In this document: positions 38,683 through 47,037 of the stretch, one piece after another
How the letters are laid out: each line of letters begins with the position of its first letter
Numbering within the stretch: position 1 is the first letter of the stretch
Origin: a virus
Strand: one strand, 5' to 3'
DNA: 64,000 nt
Virus record (IMG/VR): IMGVR_UViG_3300048919_000123
Coordinates: 19,665 to 83,664 of that record
Position numbers and translations under genes: made by a program
The notes under the pieces: model-generated
Databases searched by the model: none
The model's input: only the letters and a program-made list of their open reading frames with translations
What the model was told of the DNA's origin: nothing

Positions 38683-40794
38683 ATGCGAGACATCAACAGT
38701 TACCCGATCCCCGTCGGGTATCGCTGGATCAATGGCAAAGTCGTCGACAACTTTGCAGGCGGCGGTGGAGCTTCCACCGGCATCGCCCAGGCCAATGGCC
38801 GCTCCCCCGACATCGCCGTGAATCACAACGCCGAAGCGCTGATGATGCACGAGCAGAACCACCCCGAGACCAAGCACTACAACGAGTCGGTCTGGGACAT
38901 CGATATCCTCGCAGCGTTGAATGGCCAGCCAGCCCTGATGGGCTGGTTCTCGCCGGACTGCACCCACTTTTCGGTCGCCAAGGGCGGCAAGCCGGTGAAG
39001 AAAGCCATTCGCGGCCTGGCCTGGATCGTGAAGAAGTGGATCGGCCAGTCGGACATGGCCATGCTCTTCATGGAGAACGTGAAGGAGTTCATGACCTGGG
39101 GCCCACTGATCGCCAAGCGCTGCAAGAGCACCGGCCGCGTGATCAAGCTGGTCGCCGACCCGGTGAAGAAGGACAAGGACGGCAACCCGGTGATGAACGA
39201 AGTCGTCAGCGAGCCTGGCGAACAGGTCGCTTACTGGGATCAGGCGCTGGTGCCGGACAAGAAGCGATCCGGCAGCATCTTCAAGCAGTTCATCAAGCAG
39301 CTGCGCGCCGCCGGCTACACCGTGGAGTGGAAGGAGAAGGGTCTCAACGCCTGCGACTACGGTGACCCGACTACCCGAAACCGCTTCTTCCTGATGGCCC
39401 GCAAGGATGGGCTGCCGATCATCTGGCCGGAGCCGACCCACGCTGACAAGAAGTACCTGCGTGCCAACCCGGGCAAGCTGCAGCCGTGGAAGACCGCAGG
39501 CGAGAACCTCGACTTCAGCCTGCCCTGCCCGTCGATCTTCGGCCGCAAGAAACCGCTGGCCGAGAAGACCCTGGCACGCATCTTCAAAGGCATCGAGAAG
39601 TTCGTGATCGGCGCCGGCGATGAGGCGTTTCTCGTGAAGACGAACCACGCCTACGACCAGTTCCGCGGCCAGTCGCTGGACGAACCGCTGCAGACCCTGA
39701 CCAGCAAGCTGGGCACCGGGCTGACGGCGGTCACGCTTAGCAAGTTCAACCAGAACAGCATCGGCCAGTCGGTGGACATGCCGATCGACACCGTCATGGC
39801 TGGCGCAACCCGCTTTGCCTTGGTGGAAGCCGAGCTGCAGTCAGCCGCCGCTATCATGAAGTTCCGCGGTGACTCCGGCGGCGCCAGCTGCAACATGCCA
39901 CTGCCGGTGATCACCGCCGGTGGCGGCGCGGCGCGGCCGGCAGGCGCACCCCATGCCCTCGGCGTTCTGCAGGCGCAGCTGGAGCCGTTGATGCAGGCAG
40001 GCTGCATCACCACCATCGACCACCAGAGCACCGGCGATACCTCGAAAGGTTACGACGAGCCACTGTCGGTCGTGACCAGTAAGGCCCGGCACATTCAAGT
40101 CGCCGCGCTGCTCAAGCATTACACCGGCGTGGTCGGCCAGCACCTGGACAAGCCGCTGCCAACGATCACATCCAAGGATCACAACTCGGTCATGGAAGCC
40201 ACGCTGGCAGCCGTTGACCCGGTGCACGATCTGGAAGATGCACTCGACGTAGCGCACATCCAGCGCGACTTCGGCAACAGCGTCGGCCACGGCGCCGATG
40301 AACCACTGGGCGCAATCACCGCAGGTGGCGGCGGCAAGTCGGCGCTGGTGGCCAGCAGCCTGGTGAAACTCAAAGGCACCTGCAACCACGGTCAGTCGCT
40401 CGACAGGCCACTGGATGCGATCGCTGCACAGGGCAACCACTTCGCAGCGGTTCAGGCCTTCCTGATCAAGTTCTACGGCACAGGCGGCGCGGTCAGCTGC
40501 GACGAGCCGCTGGACACCATCACCGCCAAGGCGCGCTTCGGCATCGTCACCATCCACGGGCAGGACTACCAGATTGTCGACATCGGCATGCGAATGCTGG
40601 AGCCGCACGAGCTGTATCGCTGCCAGGGTTTCCCGGCCGATTACGAGCATGAAGTGGTGATGGGCAAGAAACTGCCGAAGCATGCGCAGGTGCGCATGGT
40701 TGGCAACTCGGTGCCGCCGGGGCTGGCCCGGGCACTGGTAGCAGCAAACATCCCGCGCTGGGCGCTGGGCAATCAAATGCAGGAGAGTGCGTGA
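38683..40794 (+). CDS. DNA cytosine-C5 methyltransferase with internal repeats
   Basis: 703 aa from ATG 38683 with AAGGAT upstream (an upstream GTG lacks a ribosome site). Motif I VVDNFAGGGGASTGIAQ (about 20-36) binds AdoMet; the catalytic loop is GWFSPDCTHFSVAKGG (about 86-101), a Pro-Asp-Cys variant of the usual Pro-Cys; motif VI is FMENVKEF. Motifs IX-X are at the end (PHELYRCQGFPADYE, VRMVGNSVPPGLARAL). Between them (about 320-625) lie eight degenerate modules such as GQSLDEPLQTLTSK, HLDKPLPTITSK, ADEPLGAITAGG and CDEPLDTITAK. It probably shields phage DNA from host restriction; target sequence unknown. Confidence 0.9.
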   Translation: MRDINSYPIPVGYRWINGKVVDNFAGGGGASTGIAQANGRSPDIAVNHNAEALMMHEQNHPETKHYNESVWDIDILAALNGQPALMGWFSPDCTHFSVAKGGKPVKKAIRGLAWIVKKWIGQSDMAMLFMENVKEFMTWGPLIAKRCKSTGRVIKLVADPVKKDKDGNPVMNEVVSEPGEQVAYWDQALVPDKKRSGSIFKQFIKQLRAAGYTVEWKEKGLNACDYGDPTTRNRFFLMARKDGLPIIWPEPTHADKKYLRANPGKLQPWKTAGENLDFSLPCPSIFGRKKPLAEKTLARIFKGIEKFVIGAGDEAFLVKTNHAYDQFRGQSLDEPLQTLTSKLGTGLTAVTLSKFNQNSIGQSVDMPIDTVMAGATRFALVEAELQSAAAIMKFRGDSGGASCNMPLPVITAGGGAARPAGAPHALGVLQAQLEPLMQAGCITTIDHQSTGDTSKGYDEPLSVVTSKARHIQVAALLKHYTGVVGQHLDKPLPTITSKDHNSVMEATLAAVDPVHDLEDALDVAHIQRDFGNSVGHGADEPLGAITAGGGGKSALVASSLVKLKGTCNHGQSLDRPLDAIAAQGNHFAAVQAFLIKFYGTGGAVSCDEPLDTITAKARFGIVTIHGQDYQIVDIGMRMLEPHELYRCQGFPADYEHEVVMGKKLPKHAQVRMVGNSVPPGLARALVAANIPRWALGNQMQESA

Positions 40795-41273
40795 TGGCTG
40801 ATTTTTGCAGGAAGTGCACGGAAGACTTGTTCGGCGCAGAAGCCGCCGAAAATAACGACATGGCTGGCCTGACCTCGCACGAGAGCTGGGACAAGGGGCT
40901 GGCTGCATCGGTGCTGTGTGAAAGCTGTGGGCCGATTCAGGTCGACCCCCATGGCAACTGCGCCAGCAATTGCAGCCTGGGGGATCTGCCGGGCCACAAC
41001 GTGGCCTGGAAGGCGGTGGCGGAGCCGATCTGCCCGCCGGAAGCGGCGGGCATGCAGCACCTGACCTACAGCCTGACCTTCACCGGCAAGATCAACATCG
41101 AAGGCATGAACCCGGAGGCAGCCAAGGCTGCCCTCGAGGATCACCTGGCTCGCTTCGCCAATCAGCACACGGCGGAAGGCAGCGGCGGGCCGATGGATGC
41201 CGAAGGCGCGGTGTTCGTGGGCTTTGAAATGAGCGTGGTGGTGAAAGGCGGTGACGCATGCGATTCCGTGTAA
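40794..41273 (+). CDS. Zinc-finger hypothetical protein, 159 aa
   Basis: ATG 40794 overlapping the methyltransferase stop (TGATG), with AGGAGAG upstream; GTG 40791 is an alternative. CRKCTEDLFG at residue 5, LCESCG near 40 and CASNC near 55 form a zinc site like that of a small conserved phage family. The C-terminus is a separate alpha/beta domain (AVFVGFEMSVVVKGGD). Confidence 0.7.
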   Translation: MADFCRKCTEDLFGAEAAENNDMAGLTSHESWDKGLAASVLCESCGPIQVDPHGNCASNCSLGDLPGHNVAWKAVAEPICPPEAAGMQHLTYSLTFTGKINIEGMNPEAAKAALEDHLARFANQHTAEGSGGPMDAEGAVFVGFEMSVVVKGGDACDSV

Positions 41274-41695
41274 CCGCCAACAACACCAACGGCAACCTGC
41301 CCCGCCATGAAGAGTGGTTCGACACAGAAGAGCGGGCCAAGCGACACGGGGACTGGTGGCATGGCCAGTCCTCCCTTTGCAACGTCGAAGTCGACGAGCC
41401 GCTGGGCGTGCTGCTGACCTTCTCCAACGGCTCCACGCAGTTCGAGGTGGCGCCGGACATGCCGACCGCCATTGCCGTGCGTGACAGCTGGCAAGGAGTG
41501 GTCAACAACCGAAAGATCAACCGCAGCACGGTGCGCAAGGTCGAGATCTGCGGCGTGCGGCAGAAGACGGCCGTGGCGACCGCCGAAGACCAGCTGGTCG
41601 GCGCCTGGATGGCTGCAGCGCTCGACGACCACATGGTCTGCCCGAGCATGAAGTACGACATCAATCGCTGGATAGACAGTAAGGAATGGGTATGA
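41258..41695 (+). CDS. Hypothetical protein, 145 aa
   Basis: MRFRVTANNTNGNLPRHEEW, then DTEERAKRHGDWWHGQSSLC and a beta-rich middle. No recognised domain. Overlaps both neighbours by a few bases. Confidence 0.65.
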   Translation: MRFRVTANNTNGNLPRHEEWFDTEERAKRHGDWWHGQSSLCNVEVDEPLGVLLTFSNGSTQFEVAPDMPTAIAVRDSWQGVVNNRKINRSTVRKVEICGVRQKTAVATAEDQLVGAWMAAALDDHMVCPSMKYDINRWIDSKEWV

Positions 41696-42366
41696 AATCG
41701 AAAAGCGTTGTGCAGATCCGTGCCATGGGCGGCGGCATGATGGACGTGCCGTGCTACCACCAGTGGTCGCTGGACGTCGGCGGCACCAAGTTCAACTTTG
41801 CCCTGCACCCCAAGGCAGGCACCATCAAAGGCCTGCAGCGACCGCTGGCGATCAGCGAATGTGGCACCGGGTTCGACGTCAAGGCTGTGCTGCTGCACCC
41901 CAACAGCCGCAACCCGCTGACCGAGAACTCGGTGAAGAACATGACCAGCGACCAGGTCAAGCGCCTGGCCCGGGCAGCGCTGCACCGGCTGATCTTCAAA
42001 CAGGTCGGCCCGATGAACTTCCTGCAGGCGATGATCACCGCGCAGATGCGGGTGTCCGGTCTGACGATGGACATCAGCAAGATCGAGAGCCAGCTGGCTG
42101 AGCTGGAAGCGGGAGCAGCTGCCACGCCTGATGAGTATGTACCGACCCCGGAAGAAGTCTCGCAGGCGCTGGCCGACGCTGACGAGATGAACAAGAACAT
42201 GCGCACTTACGGGACGATTGACGCCCCGAAGGTCGTTGAAGGCAGCGCCGAGCCTTGCGCAGCCTGCGGTGGCAGCCGAGTGCTGACGACCACCGACAAG
42301 GATCACGAAGGCCAATCCCTCGAAATCGAATGCACGGAGTGTGAACCATGCTCGACCACGAAATGA
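41692..42366 (+). CDS. Hypothetical protein with C-terminal zinc knuckle
   Basis: 224 aa, ATG 41692 in an ATGA overlap. N-terminal beta domain (YHQWSLDVGGTKFNFALHPK), helical middle, and a C-terminal pair CAACGG and CTECEPC, resembling a DnaJ-type zinc knuckle half. Unknown function. Confidence 0.65.
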   Translation: MKSKSVVQIRAMGGGMMDVPCYHQWSLDVGGTKFNFALHPKAGTIKGLQRPLAISECGTGFDVKAVLLHPNSRNPLTENSVKNMTSDQVKRLARAALHRLIFKQVGPMNFLQAMITAQMRVSGLTMDISKIESQLAELEAGAAATPDEYVPTPEEVSQALADADEMNKNMRTYGTIDAPKVVEGSAEPCAACGGSRVLTTTDKDHEGQSLEIECTECEPCSTTK

Positions 42367-42713
42367 TCTTCAAGGGTCAGGTACTCAGCCAGGCACAGAT
42401 CGACGTGCTGGCCAAGCTGCCGACCGACATCACCAACCTGTCCTCGAAGAACTTCCGCAAGGCCATCGACATCGCGCTGACCAAGGCCGGGATGCCGGTG
42501 CCGGACATCCAGATCGGCCAGGTCGTGAGCTGGCGTGTCGGCACCGGCACCGACAAGGGCAAGGTCATCAGCTACGACGAGCGCGCCGACAAGTACCGCG
42601 TTTTCTCCAAAAACAAGAAGCGCGAGTTCACCGTCCGTGGCAATGACATCCGGGTGAGTCTGGGAAAGGAGACTGCTGATGCTGACTCTGCAGAACCACA
42701 AGAAAATCCATGA
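42348..42713 (+). CDS. Hypothetical protein, 121 aa
   Basis: MLDHEMIFKGQVLSQAQIDV begins a helical domain; the C-terminal half is a KOW/SH3-like barrel (IGQVVSWRVGTGTDKGKVIS, REFTVRGNDIRVSLGK). Possibly nucleic-acid binding. Overlaps its neighbours. Confidence 0.6.
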   Translation: MLDHEMIFKGQVLSQAQIDVLAKLPTDITNLSSKNFRKAIDIALTKAGMPVPDIQIGQVVSWRVGTGTDKGKVISYDERADKYRVFSKNKKREFTVRGNDIRVSLGKETADADSAEPQENP

Positions 42714-42972
42714 CCTGCTCTGCGACTGGGATCAGCTGGCGAAGCTGTACGAAACCATCCAGACCGGAAACAACCTTACCGTGCAGGTGAACGGCTGCTA
42801 CCGGGATGAGTTCCGTGCGGGTGCGGTCAAGGAAGCCAAACGGGTTCTGAAGGAAAAGTCTCAGGTGATGCTTGAGCAGCTGAAGAATCTGGGATTCGAC
42901 ACAAGCACGCTGGAACCTCTGCGAGAGGTAGTCCGGCCGGAGGATATGGCCAATGAACCAGCCAAGAGTTGA
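42679..42972 (+). CDS. Hypothetical helical protein, 97 aa
   Basis: MLTLQNHKKIHDLLCDWDQL, all helical, with YRDEFRAGAVKEAKRVLKEK. ATG preceded by AAAGGAG. Starts inside the previous gene. No family. Confidence 0.65.
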   Translation: MLTLQNHKKIHDLLCDWDQLAKLYETIQTGNNLTVQVNGCYRDEFRAGAVKEAKRVLKEKSQVMLEQLKNLGFDTSTLEPLREVVRPEDMANEPAKS

Positions 42973-43546
42973 CCGCATGACGCTGCACTTTCGCAGCGGG
43001 CCTGACCGGCGCACCCCGAAGGCCGGCGACGAGAAATATGTCGCCGGCGTGCTCAAGGTGCGCCAGCAGAGCAAGGCGTTCGGCTACTCCATGGTCAGCA
43101 ACGGCCGGCCGGTGTGGGAGTGGGTTGACTGGGGCAGCGAGCGTGACCGCTGCCGCAACCAAGGCCGCTACCGCACGATGCGCCACGGCATACCCGTGCC
43201 GCCTCCGCCCGACGGCTGGAAGATCCTCGAAGCAGGTCAGGTGGTGCCCAAAGAACACATGGTGTTCAAGCAGGAGTTCGGAGCCGCTGGCGAAGTCGGC
43301 TGGTTTGGGGCATCAAACTGGGCCGGGCGGGAGGCTGAGGTCGGTAGCGTCCACCGGGCCTACGCCGTTCGCAAGTCAGACATCGAGCTGACTCGTGATC
43401 TGTTTGAAAAACAATGCGCCTGCATCTCCGAAGGACACATGGCCAAGCAGCCAGTGAGTGTTTCGGCAGCGACGGCAGTGAAGAAATATTTGGCACGCTG
43501 TAAGTGCCCTACTCGCCACGAGGTGGAATCACATGCTACAGATTGA
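42953..43546 (+). CDS. Hypothetical protein, 197 aa
   Basis: Basic N-terminal half (MNQPRVDRMTLHFRSGPDRR; RDRCRNQGRYRTMRHGIPVP), then a segment reading DGWKILEAGQVVPKEHMVFK. Two late cysteines in CKCP. No recognised family; the Gly/Trp/Pro-rich part may be a binding module. Confidence 0.65.
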   Translation: MNQPRVDRMTLHFRSGPDRRTPKAGDEKYVAGVLKVRQQSKAFGYSMVSNGRPVWEWVDWGSERDRCRNQGRYRTMRHGIPVPPPPDGWKILEAGQVVPKEHMVFKQEFGAAGEVGWFGASNWAGREAEVGSVHRAYAVRKSDIELTRDLFEKQCACISEGHMAKQPVSVSAATAVKKYLARCKCPTRHEVESHATD

Positions 43547-44012
43547 CCAGATAAAAGCCCTGCTCGCCGAAGGCCTGCGCATCTACCGCGGCACCCCCAA
43601 GGGCCGGGATTACCGAACGGTGTGGATGAACGAGGGCTGCTACTACGTTGATGGCCAGCGGCGCTTGGCTCACGCCCACCCTTCTGACGAAGCAGGCGAG
43701 GACTGGCGCCAGGTTGAGATGCCTGACTTCAACCCGGCGGACTACAAGCTGCACGCCGACAACCACCACTACGGTGGCCACTTCCACAAAATCCTGTGCT
43801 GGGACTTCGAGGAGCCTGTGGTCACCAAGGTGGTGAAGTTCATCAACCCTCGGCCACCCCGCGCTGGCTACCACAGCCTGAACCACTACGTCGTCTTTGA
43901 ATCGGCCGAGCCGCTGACCGATGAAGATGCCTGCGAACGCGCCATCGACCTGGTGCTGGCCCTCGGCGCCGGCTTCGATGAAACGAACGCTCAACCTGCT
44001 CTCGTTATCTGA
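43533..44012 (+). CDS. Hypothetical protein, 159 aa
   Basis: MLQIDQIKALLAEGLRIYRG, then a His/Tyr-rich middle (KLHADNHHYGGHFHKILCWD) and a helical end. The HHYGGHFH stretch could bind metal. Unknown. Confidence 0.65.
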   Translation: MLQIDQIKALLAEGLRIYRGTPKGRDYRTVWMNEGCYYVDGQRRLAHAHPSDEAGEDWRQVEMPDFNPADYKLHADNHHYGGHFHKILCWDFEEPVVTKVVKFINPRPPRAGYHSLNHYVVFESAEPLTDEDACERAIDLVLALGAGFDETNAQPALVI

Positions 44013-44021
44013 GGTGAAACC

Positions 44022-44423
44022 ATGCCAAGCATTGCCAACTATCTGATGGGCCAGAATCAGGAAGACATCCGCTTCCAGTCTCTGGAGCAATCGTTCAAAG
44101 GTTTCCAGGCCCGCAAGGGTTACAGCGAGATCACCTTCACCACTGACCAGAAGGTCAACCCGGGCGCCTCGCTGGGAATGGGCGGCCACCTGTTCGAACG
44201 GCTGCCTCTGGTTCTGTGGCTTGACCGTGCCAAGTGCAAGGAAGTCGACGCGCTTCTCCAGCCGGCCGACATGAAAGACGACCACTACATGGATCTGCGC
44301 CTTGCCCTGCAGGGTCTGGCGCAGGTGCGTGACGGCGGAGCGATGGCCACACTCACCGAGCAACAGCAGGCTGCGCTTACGGCAGCGCGCGATACCCTGG
44401 CTTCACTCTTCGGCGAGGTGTAA
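44022..44423 (+). CDS. Hypothetical protein, 133 aa
   Basis: MPSIANYLMGQNQEDIRFQS, basic and helical with a beta core (SEITFTTDQKVNPGASLGMG) and a helical C-terminus (QQQAALTAARDTLASLFGEV). Separate start behind GAGGTGAAACC. Confidence 0.65.
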   Translation: MPSIANYLMGQNQEDIRFQSLEQSFKGFQARKGYSEITFTTDQKVNPGASLGMGGHLFERLPLVLWLDRAKCKEVDALLQPADMKDDHYMDLRLALQGLAQVRDGGAMATLTEQQQAALTAARDTLASLFGEV

Positions 44424-45008
44424 ATGGCTTTCACACACGTAATCCAGTGGCGCCGTAAGGGCTACTGGTCGCCGGGCGCCAAGTTCAGCTCCGAGGAAGA
44501 GGCGCAGGAATACGGGGAGATGCGGGTCAACTCCGACAAGGAGGCGGGCTTTCGCGTCGTCCCGTTGACCAAGCACGGCGAGCTGTCCGTGGAGCAGTGC
44601 CTGGTGCTGCTCAAGTGCATGCACCTGTCGCCGAAATACTGGCGGGCGGAGCTGGTGCGCTTTCTGGAGAAGGGCGCCAAGCCTACCGCTGGCCTGACTC
44701 CGGAGGACGTCGAACTGCTGCTCGTGATCGGCCAGCAGTACCCGATGCGCAAGCTGGTGAAGACCAACCCCGAAGTCATGCGCAACCGGCTGAAGATGGC
44801 CGATGCGCGGGAACGTGCACGGGAAATCGCCAAGGCTGCCTCTCACATCGTGGCGCTGGACACCAACCCGGAAGTCATGCCCATCGCCCAAGGCTGCTTC
44901 GTGCAGGCATGGGTGTTTGTCCCGAATCGGACTGAGGATCAAGAACGTGGACGTCAACACGATATTGCAGCCTACCTGGCCGGCACGGCCGGGGCAGACG
45001 CTGCTTGA
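44424..45008 (+). CDS. Hypothetical protein, 194 aa
   Basis: MAFTHVIQWRRKGYWSPGAK opens a strand-rich part, followed by long helices (ELVRFLEKGAKPTAGLTPED; RLKMADARERAREIAKAASH). No motif. The final 62 bases overlap the next gene, which starts in another frame. Confidence 0.65.
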   Translation: MAFTHVIQWRRKGYWSPGAKFSSEEEAQEYGEMRVNSDKEAGFRVVPLTKHGELSVEQCLVLLKCMHLSPKYWRAELVRFLEKGAKPTAGLTPEDVELLLVIGQQYPMRKLVKTNPEVMRNRLKMADARERAREIAKAASHIVALDTNPEVMPIAQGCFVQAWVFVPNRTEDQERGRQHDIAAYLAGTAGADAA

Positions 45009-45369
45009 AACAGCAACAAGAGATACACGCAAGGCTTTGGAAGCATTCGTAAAACGCTGGGAAAAATCGAAGTTCATCCCCTATGACCAGGTGCTGGACT
45101 TCGCCAAGGATCCACGCTTCTGCTCGGTGATGCTCACACCGGTGGCGCAGCGCGGAATCTTCGATTTGTTTGCGGCCGGCACCGGGGATGACACTCGCCT
45201 CGCTCTGGCAAAGCGGGCAGATCAATCGCTCAGCCTGGCGGGTGCCTACACCTACAGCTGGACGGAACAGATCCACTTCTTGGAAGACGGCTCGGCCAGG
45301 CTGTACGCCTGGAAGGGTCTCAGCCATGCAACCTCGCTTCGGCGAATCCGAAAGGAGTATCTCAAGTGA
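44947..45369 (+). CDS. Hypothetical protein, 140 aa, GTG start
   Basis: GTG 44947 with GAGGAT upstream reads MDVNTILQPTWPARPGQTLL. Helical with SKFIPYDQVLDFAKDPRFCS and a beta tail ending SLRRIRKEYLK. Longer upstream readings are shadows of the previous gene. Unknown. Confidence 0.65.
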   Translation: MDVNTILQPTWPARPGQTLLETATRDTRKALEAFVKRWEKSKFIPYDQVLDFAKDPRFCSVMLTPVAQRGIFDLFAAGTGDDTRLALAKRADQSLSLAGAYTYSWTEQIHFLEDGSARLYAWKGLSHATSLRRIRKEYLK

Positions 45370-45800
45370 CTGAATTAACACCAGAAAAGTTGTTCCTCGC
45401 CATGCTGATGATGGGCGTGGTCATGGCCGTGCTATTCATCCTCCTCTCCGCGGCAACGGAGGCCGTGAAGTCCGCCCTGCTCTGGGTGGATGACCGCAAG
45501 TCATCAGGCCCATGGCCAATGGCGCAGCTGATCGCCAAGGCCATGGGTTACAAGGAAAGCAGCCACAGCTACAAGTTCGAGAAGGAAGGAAAGGAAGATC
45601 AGAGCAGCTCAGACATCCTAGGCAAGGCCGCGGTTGTGGTGGGCTGCATCCCGATGGTGGTCTGCCTGACGATCAAGTTCTACCCCATCGTGCTGTCGCT
45701 GGCCCTGCTCTACGCCATTGCCCACACGGCGCGGTTCGCCCGCCGCCACAAAAAACTTTTCGATCAACACGTCAAAGATCCAGGAGCACACGAAAAATGA
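45366..45800 (+). CDS. Membrane protein, 144 aa
   Basis: GTG start (45366) overlapping the previous stop. TM1 at about 9-32 (LFLAMLMMGVVMAVLFILLS), a cytoplasmic or periplasmic loop of about 50 residues, then TM2-TM3 at about 86-120 (AAVVVGCIPMVVCLTIKFYP; IVLSLALLYAIAHTARF) and a basic tail. Function unknown; ATGA coupling to the next gene. Confidence 0.7.
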   Translation: MTELTPEKLFLAMLMMGVVMAVLFILLSAATEAVKSALLWVDDRKSSGPWPMAQLIAKAMGYKESSHSYKFEKEGKEDQSSSDILGKAAVVVGCIPMVVCLTIKFYPIVLSLALLYAIAHTARFARRHKKLFDQHVKDPGAHEK

Positions 45801-46609
45801 ACATCACCAACGACGTAAAGCACACCCTGATTCACTCGATGCTGCGCCAAGCATCGAAACGCCAGGCGGCCTCGACCACCAAGGCCGCCCGCGCGCTGGA
45901 CAAATTGTGGCGCCAGCTGTTCGCCAAGCAGATCGCATTGAAGATCCCGGAAGTGCCTGAGGCTCGCTGGGCACCGTTGATTCAGGACGGCATCTTCAAC
46001 AGCCTCAAAGGCAAGGTGCACCTGGTCACCGTAAAGTTGAACGACAAGTTCAATGCCACGCAGAGCGAGGTCATCGGAAAGGTTGGCTACACCTATGAGA
46101 CCCTAAACGGCAACATCCAGGTTCGCGAGAAGGACAAGGAAAAGTGGCAGACAATCCGCCAAGCAGTCGAGGAGGAATGGGGAGCCTTCCTGAACTTCAC
46201 CGAAAAATACACTGGCAGCTACGACTTTCATTACAGCTGGAAGACCAGCCACGCTGACCTGCCGAGCATCCCTGGCCTGGACAAGGTCTTTCACCCTGAT
46301 GTGACGGTCGGCAAGGCCGACGAGTACCGCATCCCCTACTCCACCGCAGCGTACCGGCTGGTGCAGGAATCTGAGCGCCTGCTGCAGGCGTACATGGCAG
46401 TGATCATCGCGGCCGGCGCGCTGTACGAGGATCTGGTCAAGATCCTGGCGCCGATCCGCACCCTCAAGCACCTCGAAGCCCAGTTCCCGGACGCGGTGCA
46501 ATACCTGCCGGAAGGCTTCACAGAAAAGGTGAAGAACGTGAAGCAACTTGCTGATCCTAAACTGGTAAGCCGCGCCAGCGCACTGTTGTTGACCGGCATC
46601 CCTGATTAA
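45797..46609 (+). CDS. Hypothetical protein, 270 aa
   Basis: ATG 45797 (MNITNDVKHTLIHSMLRQAS), ATGA overlap. Lys/Arg-rich helical N-terminus, aromatic middle (YTGSYDFHYSWKTSHADLPS), then a hydrophobic helix (RLLQAYMAVIIAAGALYEDL) and an amphipathic C-terminus. I do not recognise the family with confidence. Confidence 0.7.
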   Translation: MNITNDVKHTLIHSMLRQASKRQAASTTKAARALDKLWRQLFAKQIALKIPEVPEARWAPLIQDGIFNSLKGKVHLVTVKLNDKFNATQSEVIGKVGYTYETLNGNIQVREKDKEKWQTIRQAVEEEWGAFLNFTEKYTGSYDFHYSWKTSHADLPSIPGLDKVFHPDVTVGKADEYRIPYSTAAYRLVQESERLLQAYMAVIIAAGALYEDLVKILAPIRTLKHLEAQFPDAVQYLPEGFTEKVKNVKQLADPKLVSRASALLLTGIPD

Positions 46610-46645
46610 CCGAAACACTTGGCCGCGGGCCCAGAAGGAGTATGC

Positions 46646-46972
46646 GTGGAACGACTGAAGACTGAACTGCTGATGATCGGCAAAGACGTGGGTGACATCG
46701 GAACGACGGAGCAGCAGCAGCGCTGGATTGGACATTTCTTCGAGGGACTGCGTTACAGCCTCACCGAAGAAGGCCTGCAGACCTTCAGCGCCGAGCAGCT
46801 GCGTCCGGCATACGTGGCGTTTGTCCAAGGTTACGGTGAGAGCCGGAGCCTGGCGGACGCCATCGAGAAGGTGATCTACCTGTTCCACCCCAGCGACAAG
46901 CACCGGCCGATCGTTCAGCTGAAACTACCGGACGCTCCGAATGTGGTGAGCATCTTCCAAAAGAACTCTTGA
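46646..46972 (+). CDS. Hypothetical protein, 108 aa
   Basis: GTG 46646 with AAGGAG five bases upstream (MERLKTELLMIGKDVGDIGT). Helical, with YLFHPSDKHRPIVQLKLPDA near the end. Last gene of the accessory block, followed by a terminator. Unknown. Confidence 0.65.
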   Translation: MERLKTELLMIGKDVGDIGTTEQQQRWIGHFFEGLRYSLTEEGLQTFSAEQLRPAYVAFVQGYGESRSLADAIEKVIYLFHPSDKHRPIVQLKLPDAPNVVSIFQKNS

Positions 46973-46978
46973 CCGGGA

Positions 46979-47001
46979 GGGCACGACTGACTATCGTGCC
47001 C
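46979..47001 (+). terminator. Hairpin ending the accessory block
   Basis: GGGCACGA, loop CTGACTA, TCGTGCCC: eight perfect pairs. No U-run follows; the next bases lead into an AT-rich promoter-like stretch. Confidence 0.7.
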
Positions 47002-47013
47002 AACCTATAAGCG

Positions 47014-47025
47014 TATAAATTTATA
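47014..47025 (+). promoter_or_regulatory. AT-rich palindrome ahead of the helicase gene
   Basis: TATAAATTTATA, a perfect 12-base palindrome, twelve bases before the helicase start and overlapping likely -10 sequence (CTATAAGCGTATAAAT). Candidate promoter or operator of the replication block. Confidence 0.45.
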
Positions 47026-47037
47026 AGGGGATAACCC

